Assembly (NCBI GenBank): GCA_029861675.1
Contig: JAOTYV010000033.1
Coordinates: 1 to 24,466, forward strand
Direction of reading: 5' to 3'
Source: Alphaproteobacteria bacterium
GTDB lineage: Bacteria > Pseudomonadota > Alphaproteobacteria > UBA8366
DNA: 24,466 bases
Position 1 is the first letter of the stretch; every line of letters starts with the position of its first letter. Under the pieces are notes generated by a model. It did not search any database and had not been told where the DNA came from. It saw only the letters and a program-made list of their open reading frames with translations. Both the position numbers and the translations under genes were made by a program. Shown one piece after another: positions 8,231 to 17,464 of this stretch.

Positions 8231-9322
8231 TTATTCGCCCAACAGCTTCACGCGCTGGCCGTCGCGGAGAAAACTGACTCCCGCCGCCGCGATGATGTCG
8301 CCCGCGCCGACGCCGTCGACAACCTCGACGAAGTTGTCGGTGACGCTGTCGCCCCCGCGCACCGGCACTCTGCGGACCACCTTCGCTTCATCGTCGAACT
8401 TGAACAAATAGCCGGGCGCCGCGTCGTCGCCGGGTGCGATCGCCGTCAGCGGCACCAGAAACCCGCGCGCCGCCCCGTTGCCCGCCAATGCCATGCTGAC
8501 TTCGGCGGCCATCCCCGGCAGCAATCCGGGCCGGCTCTCCAAAAGCGCCGCTTTCGCCGCGACCGTGTTGGCGGTGCCGGAGGCGGTGCCGATTTCCGTG
8601 ATCCGCCCGGCACATCCGCAACCCGGCACGGTCGAGACGTTGACGGTCACCGGCGCGCCGATCGACAGGCGGGAAACGATGCTGTCGGGAACGGACAGCT
8701 CGACTTCGAGCGCGCCTTCGGAATTGATCTGAAAGAGTGCCTTGCCGGTCGATACTTCCTGAAACGGCTCGACGGAGCGATTGGCCACCACGCCATTGAA
8801 GGGGGCGGTGAGGCGGGTATTCGCCAGATCCCGTTCCGCATTGCCGAGCCGGGACCGCGCCAGATTGAGCTCGCCTTCGGCGGCTTCGAATGAGGCCTTT
8901 GCCTGATCGAGGGCGGCCTTGGATACCCAGCCCTTGCTGAAGAGCTTCCGCTGGCGTCCGACATTATTCTTCTTGTCGTCGTAGGTGGCCTGCGCGGACG
9001 CGAGTTGCGATTGGGCCGCCTGTACATCCAGTTTGAAGCGCTTCGGATCGAGGGCGGCGAGAACCTGTCCCTTGGTGACACGCTCTCCCTGTTTGACGGT
9101 CACCGATTTGACGGTCCCGGAGACCGCAAAGCTCAGGGGTGAAGTGTCGGACGGCGCGATCGTGCCCGAATAACGCCGGATGGCGCTGCCGGCCGACGCG
9201 CTCACGAAATACGGCTTGATGGCGCGAACGCGTTCGGCGGTGTCGCCCGCCGGCTCCTCGCCGCACGCTGCAAGGATGCCGAATAGTCCGATCGTTAGAA
9301 CCGCAATTCGGACTCGTGACAT
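8231..9322 (-). CDS. RND efflux periplasmic adaptor (membrane fusion protein), lipoprotein
   Basis: A 363-residue adaptor of the HlyD/AcrA type. It has a lipoprotein signal with lipobox LAAC (Cys20) and so is anchored to the inner membrane facing the periplasm. Order of domains: a first lipoyl half at about 65-95 (SGTVKSVTVKQGERVTKGQVLAALD, shortened here to its key part GERVTKGQVLAALD), an alpha-helical hairpin at about 95-165 rich in Ala, Gln and Lys, a second lipoyl half (TAPFNGVVANRSVEPFQEV), then beta-barrel and membrane-proximal domains. It links the inner-membrane pump to an outer-membrane channel. It is upstream of the disrupted pump gene by 39 bases and is clearly in the same operon; no TolC-like gene is in the window. 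A curious PGCGCAG segment sits in the barrel domain. With the pump gene broken, the protein may have lost its partner or work with another pump. Confidence 0.92.
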   Translation of the reverse strand: MSRVRIAVLTIGLFGILAACGEEPAGDTAERVRAIKPYFVSASAGSAIRRYSGTIAPSDTSPLSFAVSGTVKSVTVKQGERVTKGQVLAALDPKRFKLDVQAAQSQLASAQATYDDKKNNVGRQRKLFSKGWVSKAALDQAKASFEAAEGELNLARSRLGNAERDLANTRLTAPFNGVVANRSVEPFQEVSTGKALFQINSEGALEVELSVPDSIVSRLSIGAPVTVNVSTVPGCGCAGRITEIGTASGTANTVAAKAALLESRPGLLPGMAAEVSMALAGNGAARGFLVPLTAIAPGDDAAPGYLFKFDDEAKVVRRVPVRGGDSVTDNFVEVVDGVGAGDIIAAAGVSFLRDGQRVKLLGE

Positions 9323-9604
9323 GCCGTTCCTCCCTATAGGCCCGTTTCGGCCCAGAACGACACATCTACTTCAACCGATCGTGTTTAGCGAGCGCAGATT
9401 GGCGCTGCCTCCAGGAGTCGCCGCCACGGCGAGCGGCAGCGATCATTCTGAAGAAATCGAGGTATGGAATGTTCCGGCAGGTCCGTGCGGCCCTGACATC
9501 TCAGTGGGCAAGCGTTGTATCGAACGTCATTTGGAGGTTTGCCGACCGAATTTCGAACATCCTGTATGAATGTTCGGCCGATGCCGTTTTGGGAAAAATC
9601 AGTT

Positions 9605-9678
9605 TGGCTGGGGTACCTGGATTCGAACCAAGACCGACGGAGTCAGAGTCCGTTGTACTACCATTATACTATACCCCA
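9605..9678 (-). tRNA. tRNA-Gln (anticodon CUG)
   Basis: On the minus strand the 74 bases fold as a full tRNA including an encoded CCA: acceptor TGGGGTA paired with TACCCCA, a D-arm with AATGGTAG loop, anticodon stem ACGGA/TCCGT around loop CTCTGAC (anticodon CTG), T-arm CTTGG-TTCGAAT-CCAGG, discriminator G. It reads CAG codons, frequent in this GC-rich genome. The 9323-9604 gap on one side and 9679-9862 on the other hold no convincing gene; open frames crossing the tRNA are spurious. Confidence 0.97.
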
Positions 9679-9825
9679 GCAGTGTTCCGATTTTTAGCAC
9701 GGACCGCGGCGATTGTGTAGCCGCTAGATGTTAAAATTCTGAGCGCCGGACATTACCTGCCTGGAGGGCGAATCTTAGCATTTTTGTCGAAACCTGGGCA
9801 TTTTCATGGACCGCTGCAAACCGCA

Positions 9826-9854
9826 TTGCCCGCCCTGAAGGCACCCCCTATGGT
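9826..9854 (+). promoter_or_regulatory. Candidate sigma-70 promoter of the EF-hand gene
   Basis: TTGCCC (9826-9831), a 17-base spacer, and TATGGT (9849-9854) form a plausible -35/-10 pair. The expected transcription start, 6-8 bases on, falls at or just before the ATG at 9863, and no ribosome-binding site precedes that ATG, so the mRNA may be leaderless. Confidence 0.4.
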
Positions 9855-9862
9855 AACGGCAC

Positions 9863-10267
9863 ATGCGAGCAAAAAATGACATTCGGCGGCGCGGTTTGGG
9901 CGCGAAATGGGCGGCGATTCCGGCGCTGCTACTGGCATCGATGCTGGCGCTTCCGGGCACCGGCGCTCTGGCCGATCCGGCAACCGATGCCTTCGCAGCG
10001 GCCGACCGCAACGGCGACGGGATGGTGGACCGCGGCGAATTTCATGAACGGATGACCGAGGTGTTTTTCTTCGCCGATCAGGATCGGGATGGCGCGCTCA
10101 CGGTAGAAGAATTGACCGGCGTCGATAGGGACGCCTTTTCGGCCGCGGACAGCGATAATAACGGGACGCTGTCGCTGCATGAGTTCACCCGGGCCCGCGC
10201 GGCCGATTTCGATAGCGCGGACACCAATCGGGACGGCCTGTTAAAGCCCGACGAAGCGCTCCGTTAG
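9863..10267 (+). CDS. Exported EF-hand calcium-binding protein (four EF loops)
   Basis: A 134-residue protein with a positively charged N terminus, a hydrophobic segment (about residues 17-31) and a likely cleavage after GALA, so it is probably exported to the periplasm. Four canonical 12-residue EF-hand loops follow: DRNGDGMVDRGE (48-59), DQDRDGALTVEE (72-83), DSDNNGTLSLHE (96-107) and DTNRDGLLKPDE (120-131). Each has acidic or Asn residues at the calcium positions, Gly at position 6 and Glu at 12, so calcium binding is likely. Such calmodulin-like periplasmic proteins are common in alphaproteobacteria and their partners are mostly unknown. The gene is monocistronic by appearance, between tRNA-Gln on the other strand and the ppx operon 162 bases downstream. 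The start is uncertain because no Shine-Dalgarno sequence is visible. Confidence 0.85.
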   Translation: MRAKNDIRRRGLGAKWAAIPALLLASMLALPGTGALADPATDAFAAADRNGDGMVDRGEFHERMTEVFFFADQDRDGALTVEELTGVDRDAFSAADSDNNGTLSLHEFTRARAADFDSADTNRDGLLKPDEALR

Positions 10268-10429
10268 CAGGATTTCGATTTTTTGCGGAATTTGGCGCTT
10301 TTCGCGGCGGCGTCCTTTCGATTAGACTCATCGATGCATTCCCGGAACGCCGCGATGCCGGTGGCGGTCCGGTGCTTGGCGATCGAGGACGGTCAGCGGC
10401 GGCCGGATGCAGTCGGGAAGGTTGCGACG

Positions 10430-11464
10430 ATGGCGGAAAACCTACACAGGCGCGGAAAATCGCGTGGTCACCGCAACGCGCCGCGCGCCTATGCGGCGAT
10501 CGACCTCGGCACCAACAATTGCCGGCTTTTGGTGGCGCGGCCCGATCCGGCCGACGGGTTCCGTGTGATTGACGCATTTTCCCGGATTGTCCGGCTCGGC
10601 GAAGGGTTGGTCCGTCACGAACGCCTGTCGGAAGCGGCGATGCGCCGGACCATCGGCGCGTTGCGGATCTGCGCCGACAAGGTGCGCCGCACCGGGGTCG
10701 TGCGGATGCGGGGTGTGGCGACCGAAGCCTGCCGCCGGGCCGGCAATTGCGACGATTTTCTTGCCCGGGTACGCGAACGCACAGGGCTGGACATCGAAAC
10801 GATCTCGAGCGGCGAAGAAGTCCGTCTGATCCTCCAGGGATGCCTGCCGCTGTTCGATACGGCCCTGCCGAAGGCCATTCTATTCGACATCGGCGGCGGC
10901 AGTACGGAAGTGGTGTGGATCGACCTCGCCGGTGCGGACCCGGAGCCGGTCGACTGGATATCCATGCCGTTTGGTGTCGTCACCCTGGCCGACCGGTTCG
11001 GCGGCAATCCGATCTCGGCGGATGGCTACCGCGCACTCATCGCCGAGGTGGATGAATATTTGGCCCCGTTTTGCCGCAAGAACGGTATCGCCGATGCGGT
11101 TGCCGGCGGCGGGGTGCAGATGCTCGGCACGTCGGGCACGGTTACCACCTTGGCCGGCGTTCAGATGGCGCTGCCGCGCTATGACCGGTCGGTGGTGGAC
11201 GGCGCGTCGCTGGATTTCGGCGCGATTTCCGAAATCAGCGGCCGCTTGCTTCATATGGACTGCGACGATCGCGCGGCCGTCCCGTGCATCGGCGCCGAGC
11301 GGGCCGATCTCGTGGTCGCCGGTTGTGCGGTGTTGGAAGCGGTTTGCGCGCGCTGGCCGGTCGGGCAATTGCGGGTCGGCGATCGCGGCATCCGCGAAGG
11401 GATCCTGCGGGAATTGATTGCCGCTCCGTCGCAGTCGGACACGGCTGGCAATGCCGCGGGGTAA
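10430..11464 (+). CDS. ppx: Exopolyphosphatase / guanosine pentaphosphatase (Ppx/GppA family)
   Basis: A 344-residue protein of the ASKHA-fold Ppx/GppA family, which hydrolyses terminal phosphates of polyphosphate or pppGpp. The phosphate-binding motifs are visible: AAIDLGTNNCRLLVARP near residue 21, SGEEVRLILQG, DIGGGSTEVVWID near residue 145, and GTSGTVTTLAG near residue 230. The length is that of the short, one-domain-pair form common in alphaproteobacteria, without the C-terminal HD domain of E. coli Ppx. The ATG at 10430 is chosen for GGAAGG just upstream and because conservation begins soon after; the frame is open back to 10283. The gene overlaps the start of rlmE by 14 bases, an arrangement often seen in alphaproteobacteria. 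Whether it acts on polyphosphate or pppGpp cannot be read from sequence. Confidence 0.9.
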   Translation: MAENLHRRGKSRGHRNAPRAYAAIDLGTNNCRLLVARPDPADGFRVIDAFSRIVRLGEGLVRHERLSEAAMRRTIGALRICADKVRRTGVVRMRGVATEACRRAGNCDDFLARVRERTGLDIETISSGEEVRLILQGCLPLFDTALPKAILFDIGGGSTEVVWIDLAGADPEPVDWISMPFGVVTLADRFGGNPISADGYRALIAEVDEYLAPFCRKNGIADAVAGGGVQMLGTSGTVTTLAGVQMALPRYDRSVVDGASLDFGAISEISGRLLHMDCDDRAAVPCIGAERADLVVAGCAVLEAVCARWPVGQLRVGDRGIREGILRELIAAPSQSDTAGNAAG

Positions 11465-12149
11465 ATCCGGCGGGACGGGAAGCGACGGCGGATCCCGGCG
11501 CAAAACGGTGCGGGTGCGGACGGCGCGCGGCCGCAAGCTGTCCTCGACGCGCTGGCTCCAGCGGCAACTCAACGATCCCTACGTGCAGGAGGCGCAGCGT
11601 CTCGGTTATCGCAGCCGGTCGGCCTTCAAGCTGATCCAGTTGAACGAGAAATTCGAATTCCTCAAGCCCGGCGCCCGGGTGGTCGATCTCGGCGCCGCGC
11701 CCGGCGGCTGGGCACAGGTGTCGGTCGCGGCGGGGGCTATGGTCGTCGGCATCGACGTGCAGGAGATCGAACCGCTGGAGGGCGCGACCCTCATGGTGGG
11801 CGATATTTATGACGATGACATTCCGGCGCGGCTGCGCGAGGCGCTGGACGGACCCGCCGATGTCGTGATGAGTGACATGGCCGCGCCCTCGACCGGGCAT
11901 GCGGGGACCGATCATTTGCGCGTCATGGCGTTGATCGAAGCGGCGTATGACGTTGCGCAGGATCTGCTCAAGCCGGGCGGCATCTTTGTCGGCAAGGTCC
12001 TGCAGGGCGGGACGGAGCGGGATTTGCTGCAACTGCTGAAACGGGATTTCACCAAGGTTTCCCATGCAAAACCCGCGGCCAGCCGGGCGGATTCCTCGGA
12101 GCTGTACATCGTGGCGCAGGGGTTTCGCGGTGGCGATACAGAAAAGTGA
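11451..12149 (+). CDS. rlmE: 23S rRNA (uridine-2552-2'-O)-methyltransferase RlmE (FtsJ)
   Basis: A 232-residue SAM-dependent methyltransferase that 2'-O-methylates U2552 in the 23S rRNA A loop, late in 50S assembly. The SAM-binding motif VVDLGAAPGGWAQVS is intact, as is the catalytic tetrad K60 (SAFKL), D142 (MSDMAAP), K182 (FVGKVLQGG) and E217 (SSELYIVAQGF), at the same spacing as in E. coli except for a longer N-terminal tail. That tail (residues 1-40) is rich in Arg, Lys and Gly, as often in alphaproteobacterial RlmE, and may help RNA binding. The ATG at 11451 lies inside the end of ppx, so the two are translationally coupled. Confidence 0.95.
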   Translation: MPRGKSGGTGSDGGSRRKTVRVRTARGRKLSSTRWLQRQLNDPYVQEAQRLGYRSRSAFKLIQLNEKFEFLKPGARVVDLGAAPGGWAQVSVAAGAMVVGIDVQEIEPLEGATLMVGDIYDDDIPARLREALDGPADVVMSDMAAPSTGHAGTDHLRVMALIEAAYDVAQDLLKPGGIFVGKVLQGGTERDLLQLLKRDFTKVSHAKPAASRADSSELYIVAQGFRGGDTEK

Positions 12150-12180
12150 TGCAAACCGCTGCCGCTTCAGTTGATTCCGC

Positions 12181-12208
12181 TTGGCACAGGGGTCGCGTCG
12201 TGTATGAT
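12181..12208 (+). promoter_or_regulatory. Candidate sigma-70 promoter of guaB
   Basis: TTGGCA (12181-12186), a 16-base spacer and TATGAT (12203-12208) each match the consensus at five of six positions, in the 89-bp gap between rlmE and guaB. Transcription would start near 12215, giving a leader of about 24 bases that holds the ribosome-binding site AGGGTGAG. It implies guaB and its followers have their own promoter. Confidence 0.55.
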
Positions 12209-12238
12209 GCGCGCCAATTTCGCACAGGGTGAGACGGT

Positions 12239-13702
12239 ATGGAGATTCGCGAAGCACTGACATTCGACGACGTTCTCTTAGTGCCCGCAGAATCGGAATT
12301 TACACCTGACCAGACAGATACGCGAACCAAGCTGACCGCCGCGATCGATCTCGGTATCCCGTTGATATCGGCGGCGATGGACACGGTGACCGAGAACGGT
12401 TTGGCCATCGCGATGGCACAGGCCGGCGGCATCGGCGTCATCCACAAGAACATGGACATCGAGGAGCAGGCGGAGGAAGTCCGCCGGGTGAAGCGATTCG
12501 AGGCCGGCATGGTGGTCAACCCGATCACCATCACGCCCGAGCGGCCGCTCGCCGATGCCCTGGCGCTGATGTCCCGGCACAAGATTTCCGGCATTCCCGT
12601 GGTGTCCAAGGGGGATGCCAAGCTGGTCGGTATCCTGACCAACCGCGACGTCCGCTTCGCCAGCGACCCGGCCGAGCCGGTGCGCGAATTGATGACCCGG
12701 GAAGGCCTGATCACCGTCGAGGAAGGTGTCGACCGGGAGGGGGCAAAACGGCTGCTGCACAAGCACCGTATCGAGAAATTGCTGGTGGTTGATCGTGCCC
12801 ACCATTGTGTCGGCCTGATTACCGTCAAGGACATCGAAAAGGCCCAGCAATATCCCGACGCGTGCAAGGATGAACATGGCCGGCTGCGGGTCGCGGCGGC
12901 CACCGGTGTGGGCGAGGACGGGGTGCGCCGCGCCGAAGCCTTGTTCGAGGCCGGCTGCGACGTGGTCGTCATCGACACCGCGCATGGCCACAGCCGGGGC
13001 GTGCGGACGGCGATCGACGCGGTCAAGCGGCTCAGCAATTACGCGCAGGTGATCGCCGGCAACGTGGCGACCGCCGAGGGCGCGCGGGCCCTGATCGATT
13101 CGGGTGCGGACGCGATCAAGGTGGGCATCGGACCCGGATCGATTTGCACCACGCGTATTGTCGCCGGCGTCGGCGTGCCGCAATTGACCGCAATCCTCGA
13201 CGCCACTGAAGAGGCGCGCAAACACGGGGTGCCGGTCATTGCCGATGGCGGCATCCGCGCCTCGGGCGATCTGGCCAAGGCCATCGCCGCGGGCGCCGAT
13301 TGCGCGATGATCGGCTCGATGCTCGCCGGCACCGAGGAAGCGCCCGGCGAGGTGCAGCTCTATCAGGGACGCTCGTACAAGACCTATCGCGGCATGGGGT
13401 CGGTCGGTGCGATGGCGCGCGGCTCCGCCGACCGGTACTTCCAGCAGGAAGTGTCCGATTCGCTGAAGCTCGTGCCGGAGGGCGTCGAGGGCCGGGTACC
13501 CTACAAGGGTCCCGCGGGTAACGTGCTCCATCAATTGGTTGGCGGGCTTCGTTCATCCATGGGATACACCGGAAACGCGACCGTCGGCGACATGCAAAGC
13601 AACTGCACCTTTTATCGCAGCACCAATGCGGGCCTGCGCGAGAGCCATGTGCACGACATCATCGTGACGCAGGAAGCGCCGAACTATCGGAGCAACAGCT
13701 AA
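12239..13702 (+). CDS. guaB: Inosine-5'-monophosphate dehydrogenase
   Basis: A 487-residue IMP dehydrogenase, which oxidises IMP to XMP with NAD, the rate-limiting step to guanine nucleotides. The N terminus ([13 protein letters not shown]) and the standard TIM-barrel are interrupted by a pair of CBS domains at about residues 93-205, the regulatory Bateman module that binds purine nucleotides. The catalytic cysteine is Cys303 in [15 protein letters not shown]. The flap and potassium region ([16 protein letters not shown]) follows and the C terminus is complete. The start is supported by AGGGTGAG upstream. It is followed after 18 bases by rsmB, and guaA lies two genes on, so the two steps from IMP to GMP are probably transcribed together. 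Confidence 0.98.
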   Translation: MEIREALTFDDVLLVPAESEFTPDQTDTRTKLTAAIDLGIPLISAAMDTVTENGLAIAMAQAGGIGVIHKNMDIEEQAEEVRRVKRFEAGMVVNPITITPERPLADALALMSRHKISGIPVVSKGDAKLVGILTNRDVRFASDPAEPVRELMTREGLITVEEGVDREGAKRLLHKHRIEKLLVVDRAHHCVGLITVKDIEKAQQYPDACKDEHGRLRVAAATGVGEDGVRRAEALFEAGCDVVVIDTAHGHSRGVRTAIDAVKRLSNYAQVIAGNVATAEGARALIDSGADAIKVGIGPGSICTTRIVAGVGVPQLTAILDATEEARKHGVPVIADGGIRASGDLAKAIAAGADCAMIGSMLAGTEEAPGEVQLYQGRSYKTYRGMGSVGAMARGSADRYFQQEVSDSLKLVPEGVEGRVPYKGPAGNVLHQLVGGLRSSMGYTGNATVGDMQSNCTFYRSTNAGLRESHVHDIIVTQEAPNYRSNS

Positions 13703-13720
13703 CAAAACGGGAGGCCCGGC

Positions 13721-15034
13721 ATGACGCCCGGTGCGCGACTCCAGGCAGCGATCGAGCTTCTGGACGAAATTGCGCGCGCCGAATCGCCGGCGGACGTAGT
13801 GATCGGCCGCTGGGCCCGCGGCCATCGCTATGCGGGCGGCGGCGATCGCCGGGCCATCCGCGATCTGGTGTATGGCGCGATCCGTCACCGGCGTCAGGTC
13901 GAGTGGTGGGTCGAGCGGTCCGGTGCGCCCGTCGACAGCCGGTCGACGCTGATCGTCGTATTGTGCTTGATCGTGCGCCAGGAACCGGCGGCGGTCATGG
14001 GCGCGTTCGACGGTGGCCGCTACTGCCCGGCGCCCTTGAGCGGCCCGGAAGGCCGCCTGCTGGAGTCCCTGGCGGAGATGACGCTGGACGATCCGGCACA
14101 GCCGCCCGACGTCCGCGCCAATGTGCCGGCTTGGCTGATGGCGCGCCTGGAGGAGGCGTTCGGCGCCGAGACCGGCGCCGCGCTCGACGCCCTGGCGCGC
14201 GAGGCGCCGGTCGACCTGCGGGTGAACACGCTGAAGGCGACGCGGGCGGAGGTGGCCGAGGTCTTGGCCGCGGACGGGATCGACGCTGTTGAAACACCGA
14301 TGTCGCCGCTTGGCTTGAGGCTTGCCGGGCGCGTGCCACTTGCCGCCAGTCGGGCCTGGCGCGACGGGCTGGTCGACCTGCAGGACGAGGGATCGCAAAT
14401 CGTGGCCCTGGTCGCCGACGCGAAGCCGGGGCAGCAGGTCGTCGATTATTGCGCCGGTGCCGGCGGCAAGGCATTGGCGCTCGCCGCGGCGATGAACGAC
14501 GAAGGCCGGATCGTTGCCTGCGATACCGCCGCCGCGCGGCTGCGCCGCGGCCGCGAACGGTTGCGCCGGGCCGGTGTCCGGATCGTCGAGGAACATGTCA
14601 TCGGTACGGATGACGCGGCCTGGCGCGTTGAGAATGCGGGACGGTTCGAGCGCGTATTGGTGGATGCGCCGTGCAGCGGCAGCGGCGCTTGGCGCCGCAG
14701 TCCGGAGGCCAAATGGCGGTTGACCGAGGCGGAGCTGGTCGCGCTGTGCGATCTCCAGGATCGGCTGCTGGACGAAGCGGCGGAACTGGTCGCCGTGGGC
14801 GGGCGCCTTATCTTTGCCACTTGCTCGGTGTTGCGGTGCGAGAACGAGGCGCGAATTGCGGCCTTCCGGGAGCGTGATCCGCGTTTCACGCCGGTGCCGG
14901 TGGAGCGGATATGCGGCGAGATCCTGCCGGGTGCGGCGGACGCGGAGGACGCGGAGGAAGGTGTCCTCAAACTGACGCCGCACCGCCACGGCACCGATGG
15001 GTTCTTTGCCGCCGTTCTGGAGCGCCGTCGATGA
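13721..15034 (+). CDS. rsmB: RsmB/NOP-family RNA cytosine-C5 methyltransferase
   Basis: A 437-residue SAM-dependent m5C RNA methyltransferase. An N-terminal NusB-like helical domain (about 1-130) is followed by a methyltransferase domain with VDYCAGAGGKALALAAAM (SAM binding), VDAPCSGSGAWRRSPEAKWR (motif IV, Cys318) and FATCSVLRCENEARI (motif VI, Cys368 the likely nucleophile). RsmB methylates C967 of 16S rRNA; the similar domain order makes this the best guess, but alphaproteobacteria carry more than one such enzyme and the exact target is an inference. The start ATG at 13721 has GGGAGG upstream. Its TGA overlaps the ATG of the GNAT gene (ATGA), so the two are coupled. Confidence 0.85.
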   Translation: MTPGARLQAAIELLDEIARAESPADVVIGRWARGHRYAGGGDRRAIRDLVYGAIRHRRQVEWWVERSGAPVDSRSTLIVVLCLIVRQEPAAVMGAFDGGRYCPAPLSGPEGRLLESLAEMTLDDPAQPPDVRANVPAWLMARLEEAFGAETGAALDALAREAPVDLRVNTLKATRAEVAEVLAADGIDAVETPMSPLGLRLAGRVPLAASRAWRDGLVDLQDEGSQIVALVADAKPGQQVVDYCAGAGGKALALAAAMNDEGRIVACDTAAARLRRGRERLRRAGVRIVEEHVIGTDDAAWRVENAGRFERVLVDAPCSGSGAWRRSPEAKWRLTEAELVALCDLQDRLLDEAAELVAVGGRLIFATCSVLRCENEARIAAFRERDPRFTPVPVERICGEILPGAADAEDAEEGVLKLTPHRHGTDGFFAAVLERRR

Positions 15035-15549
15035 TCCGGGTGCGCACGGCGCGACGCGGCGATGCCGCCGCGATCGGCGCTCTTCATGTTGAGAGCTGGC
15101 GCGACGCCTACGCGGGAATTCTGCCCGACGCGGTGTTGCTGCGGATGTCGGCAAAGGTCGAGAGCGGCAAATGGGCGCATGTCCTGGCGTGTGGCGAAGC
15201 CGTGCTGGTTGCCGAGGCCGGCGACCGGCTGGTTGGTTTCGGCAGTTGCGGCGCGGCGCGGGGCAAGGCGCTCGACTATGCGGGGGAGGTCTACACCCTG
15301 TACGTCCATCCGGATTTTCACGGACAGGGGATTGGCCGCCGATTGCTGCGCGAATTGTTTGCCGCGCTCGGCGACATGGGACATCACTCGGCGGTGATTT
15401 GGGTGCTCCGGTCCAACCCGTCGCGGTACTTCTACGAAGCGATGGGCGGCAAGCGGGTGGCCGACCGGCAGGAGCACCTTTGGGGCGCCGATTTGCCGCA
15501 GGCCGCGTATGGGTGGCAGTTCCTTGGCGTGCCTTGTTCGGCCAAATGA
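15031..15549 (+). CDS. GNAT-family N-acetyltransferase
   Basis: A 172-residue single-domain acetyltransferase that would transfer acetyl from acetyl-CoA to an unknown amine. Features: [20 protein letters not shown] with the first helix, [13 protein letters not shown] (a motif typical of this subgroup), the strand [20 protein letters not shown] with the acetyl-CoA pyrophosphate-binding R/Q-x-x-G-x-G/A loop, and [17 protein letters not shown] at the end. The start overlaps the stop of rsmB by four bases. guaA begins 43 bases downstream. The substrate cannot be predicted; its position between rsmB and guaA says only that it is co-transcribed. Confidence 0.88.
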   Translation: MIRVRTARRGDAAAIGALHVESWRDAYAGILPDAVLLRMSAKVESGKWAHVLACGEAVLVAEAGDRLVGFGSCGAARGKALDYAGEVYTLYVHPDFHGQGIGRRLLRELFAALGDMGHHSAVIWVLRSNPSRYFYEAMGGKRVADRQEHLWGADLPQAAYGWQFLGVPCSAK

Positions 15550-15592
15550 ATCCCGCTATGTATCGCCAACCCTGACGCCCGGAAGGAACCGC

Positions 15593-17146
15593 ATGACCGA
15601 CCGCATTCTCATCATCGATTTTGGCAGTCAGGTGACCCAGTTGATCGCCCGGCGAATCCGCGAAAGCGGCGTGTATTGCGAGATTCACCCGTTCAATCGG
15701 GTCGATGGCGAGATGCTTGAGCGGTTCGGTCCCAAGGCGGTGATCCTGTCCGGCGGACCGTCCAGCGTTACCACTGGCGAGGCCCCGCGGGCGCCGCACG
15801 AAGTGTTCAATCTTGGCCTGCCGGTGCTGGGAATTTGCTATGGCGAACAGATCATGTGCCACCAGCTCGGCGGTGTGGTGGAATCCGACAGCCATCGGGA
15901 ATTCGGCCGGGCGGAGCTCGAGGTGACGGGCGACTGTCTGCTGTTCGACGGATTATGGGCGCCCGGCGATCGTCAGCAAGTGTGGATGAGCCATGGCGAT
16001 CGCGTGACCGGGCTGGCGCCGGGTTTCCGGCCCGTCGCGGTGAGCGAGAACGCGCCCTATGCGGCGATCGCCGATGACTCGCGGCGCTTCTATGGCGTGC
16101 AGTTTCATCCCGAAGTCATGCACACGCCGGAAGGCGCGGCCCTGCTGCGCAATTTCAGCCATCATGTGGCGGGCTGCAGCGGCGATTGGTCGATGGCGAC
16201 GTACCGCAACCAGGCAGTGGCGCGCATTCGCGAGCAAGTCGGCGCGGGAAGGGTGATCTGCGGCCTGTCGGGCGGCGTGGATTCCGCGGTCGCGGCGGTT
16301 CTGATCCACGAAGCGATCGGAGAGCAACTGTCTTGTATCTTCGTCGACCATGGATTGTTGCGGTTGAACGAGGGGGATCAGGTGGTCGAGCTGTTTCGCG
16401 ACCATTTCAACATTCCGCTGGTTCACCGGGATGCGTCGGAGATGTTTCTCGGCGCGCTCGCGGGCAAGACCGATCCGGAGGAGAAACGAAAGATCATCGG
16501 CGGCCTGTTCATCGACGTATTCGACGAGGAGGCGGCGAAGCTCGGCGGCGCCGATTTTCTCGCCCAGGGAACGCTCTATCCGGATGTCATCGAATCGGTC
16601 GCCTTCGATGGCGGTCCCAGCGTCACCATCAAGTCGCACCATAATGTGGGCGGGCTGCCCGAACGCATGAACCTCGAATTGGTCGAGCCGCTTCGGGAGT
16701 TGTTCAAGGACGAAGTGCGCGAACTGGGCCGCGAACTCGGCCTGCCGGATGCGATGGTGGGGCGCCACCCGTTTCCCGGCCCGGGTCTCGCGATCCGGAT
16801 ACCGGGGCAGGACATCACGCGCGACAAACTCGAAATCCTGCGTCAGGCGGATGCGGTTTATCTCGATGAAATTCGACAGGCCGGCCTGTATGACGAAATC
16901 TGGCAGGCGTTTGCCGTATTGCTTCCCGTGCGAACCGTCGGCGTGATGGGGGATGCCCGCAGTTACGACTATGCATGCGCCTTGCGCGCGGTGACATCGA
17001 CCGACGGAATGACCGCCGAGTCATTTCCTTTCAATCATGTCTTCCTAGCGCGGGCCGCAACGCGTATTATAAATGAGGTACCGGGAATAAATCGTGTCAC
17101 CTATGATGTGACCTCAAAACCACCTGGTACCATTGAATGGGAATAA
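15593..17146 (+). CDS. guaA: GMP synthase (glutamine-hydrolysing)
   Basis: A 517-residue enzyme that makes GMP from XMP, ATP and glutamine. The N-terminal class I glutamine amidotransferase domain has its triad Cys82 (LGICYGEQ), His172 and Glu174 (VQFHPEV). The ATP pyrophosphatase P-loop is SGGVDSAV from residue 226. The C-terminal dimerisation domain ends in the conserved [10 protein letters not shown]. The ATG at 15593 follows GGAAGGA at good spacing; a longer frame back to 15509 is not needed. The last 25 or so codons are richer in A/T (ATA twice, GTA, TCA, AAA, CCA, CCT) than the rest of the gene, and a GGGAATAAATC repeat occurs there (17083-17093 and 17139-17149). Confidence 0.98.
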   Translation: MTDRILIIDFGSQVTQLIARRIRESGVYCEIHPFNRVDGEMLERFGPKAVILSGGPSSVTTGEAPRAPHEVFNLGLPVLGICYGEQIMCHQLGGVVESDSHREFGRAELEVTGDCLLFDGLWAPGDRQQVWMSHGDRVTGLAPGFRPVAVSENAPYAAIADDSRRFYGVQFHPEVMHTPEGAALLRNFSHHVAGCSGDWSMATYRNQAVARIREQVGAGRVICGLSGGVDSAVAAVLIHEAIGEQLSCIFVDHGLLRLNEGDQVVELFRDHFNIPLVHRDASEMFLGALAGKTDPEEKRKIIGGLFIDVFDEEAAKLGGADFLAQGTLYPDVIESVAFDGGPSVTIKSHHNVGGLPERMNLELVEPLRELFKDEVRELGRELGLPDAMVGRHPFPGPGLAIRIPGQDITRDKLEILRQADAVYLDEIRQAGLYDEIWQAFAVLLPVRTVGVMGDARSYDYACALRAVTSTDGMTAESFPFNHVFLARAATRIINEVPGINRVTYDVTSKPPGTIEWE

Positions 17147-17181
17147 ATCCGGGAGCACCGGCTCAAATTCGAATTTATTCC
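17140..17181 (+). terminator. Inverted repeat over the guaA stop codon, possible terminator
   Basis: GGAATAAAT (17140-17148) and ATTTATTCC (17173-17181) are perfect 9-base inverted copies separated by 24 bases that can form an inner CCGG...CCGG stem. The guaA stop codon lies in the left arm and the right arm is followed by GTTTTCTT. This could be an intrinsic terminator, though the outer stem is AT-rich and the loop is long. Confidence 0.4.
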
Positions 17182-17281
17182 GTTTTCTTAGTGGAGCATT
17201 CAGGCGAGGTGGGCAACCGCCCTCGTGTTACCCCGCCTGCGTCATGGAAAAGCCAGAATCAAAAGGTAAAAACAATAGGCT

Positions 17282-17464
17282 ATGAGCGAAGCATACAGTG
17301 AAGCGTACGCGGAAGAAGAATACGGCGCTAACAAGAAACCGCGGCGCGTATACGAATCAAAAGAGCGCAAGTGTCTGATGTGCAGTTCCCGGTTCACCAG
17401 CGAGTGGTCCGGCGACCGTATTTGCAAGAAGTGCAAATCGAGCAGGGCGTGGCGTAACAGCTAG
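17282..17464 (+). CDS. Small zinc-ribbon protein, function unknown
   Basis: A 60-residue protein. The acidic, Tyr-rich N terminus is followed by KCLMCSSRF (Cys31, Cys34) and RICKKCKSS (Cys48, Cys51), a two-knuckle pattern that should bind one zinc ion. The C-terminal part is basic. Small proteins of this kind are widespread in alphaproteobacteria and are not characterised; nucleic-acid or ribosome contact is only a guess. The start has only a weak AGG upstream. It sits in the 473-bp stretch between guaA and dusA. Confidence 0.65.
   Translation: MSEAYSEAYAEEEYGANKKPRRVYESKERKCLMCSSRFTSEWSGDRICKKCKSSRAWRNS

Noticed and set aside
9469..9720. Small plus-strand open frames across 9469-9720
   Set aside because: They cross the tRNA-Gln gene and show no protein-like features.
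12278..13534. 418-codon minus-strand frame
   Set aside because: Antisense shadow of guaB.
13553..15895. 780-codon minus-strand frame, the longest open frame in the window
   Set aside because: It runs antisense across rsmB, the GNAT gene and the start of guaA, all with clear family motifs; its translation is low in complexity and Arg/Pro/His-rich.
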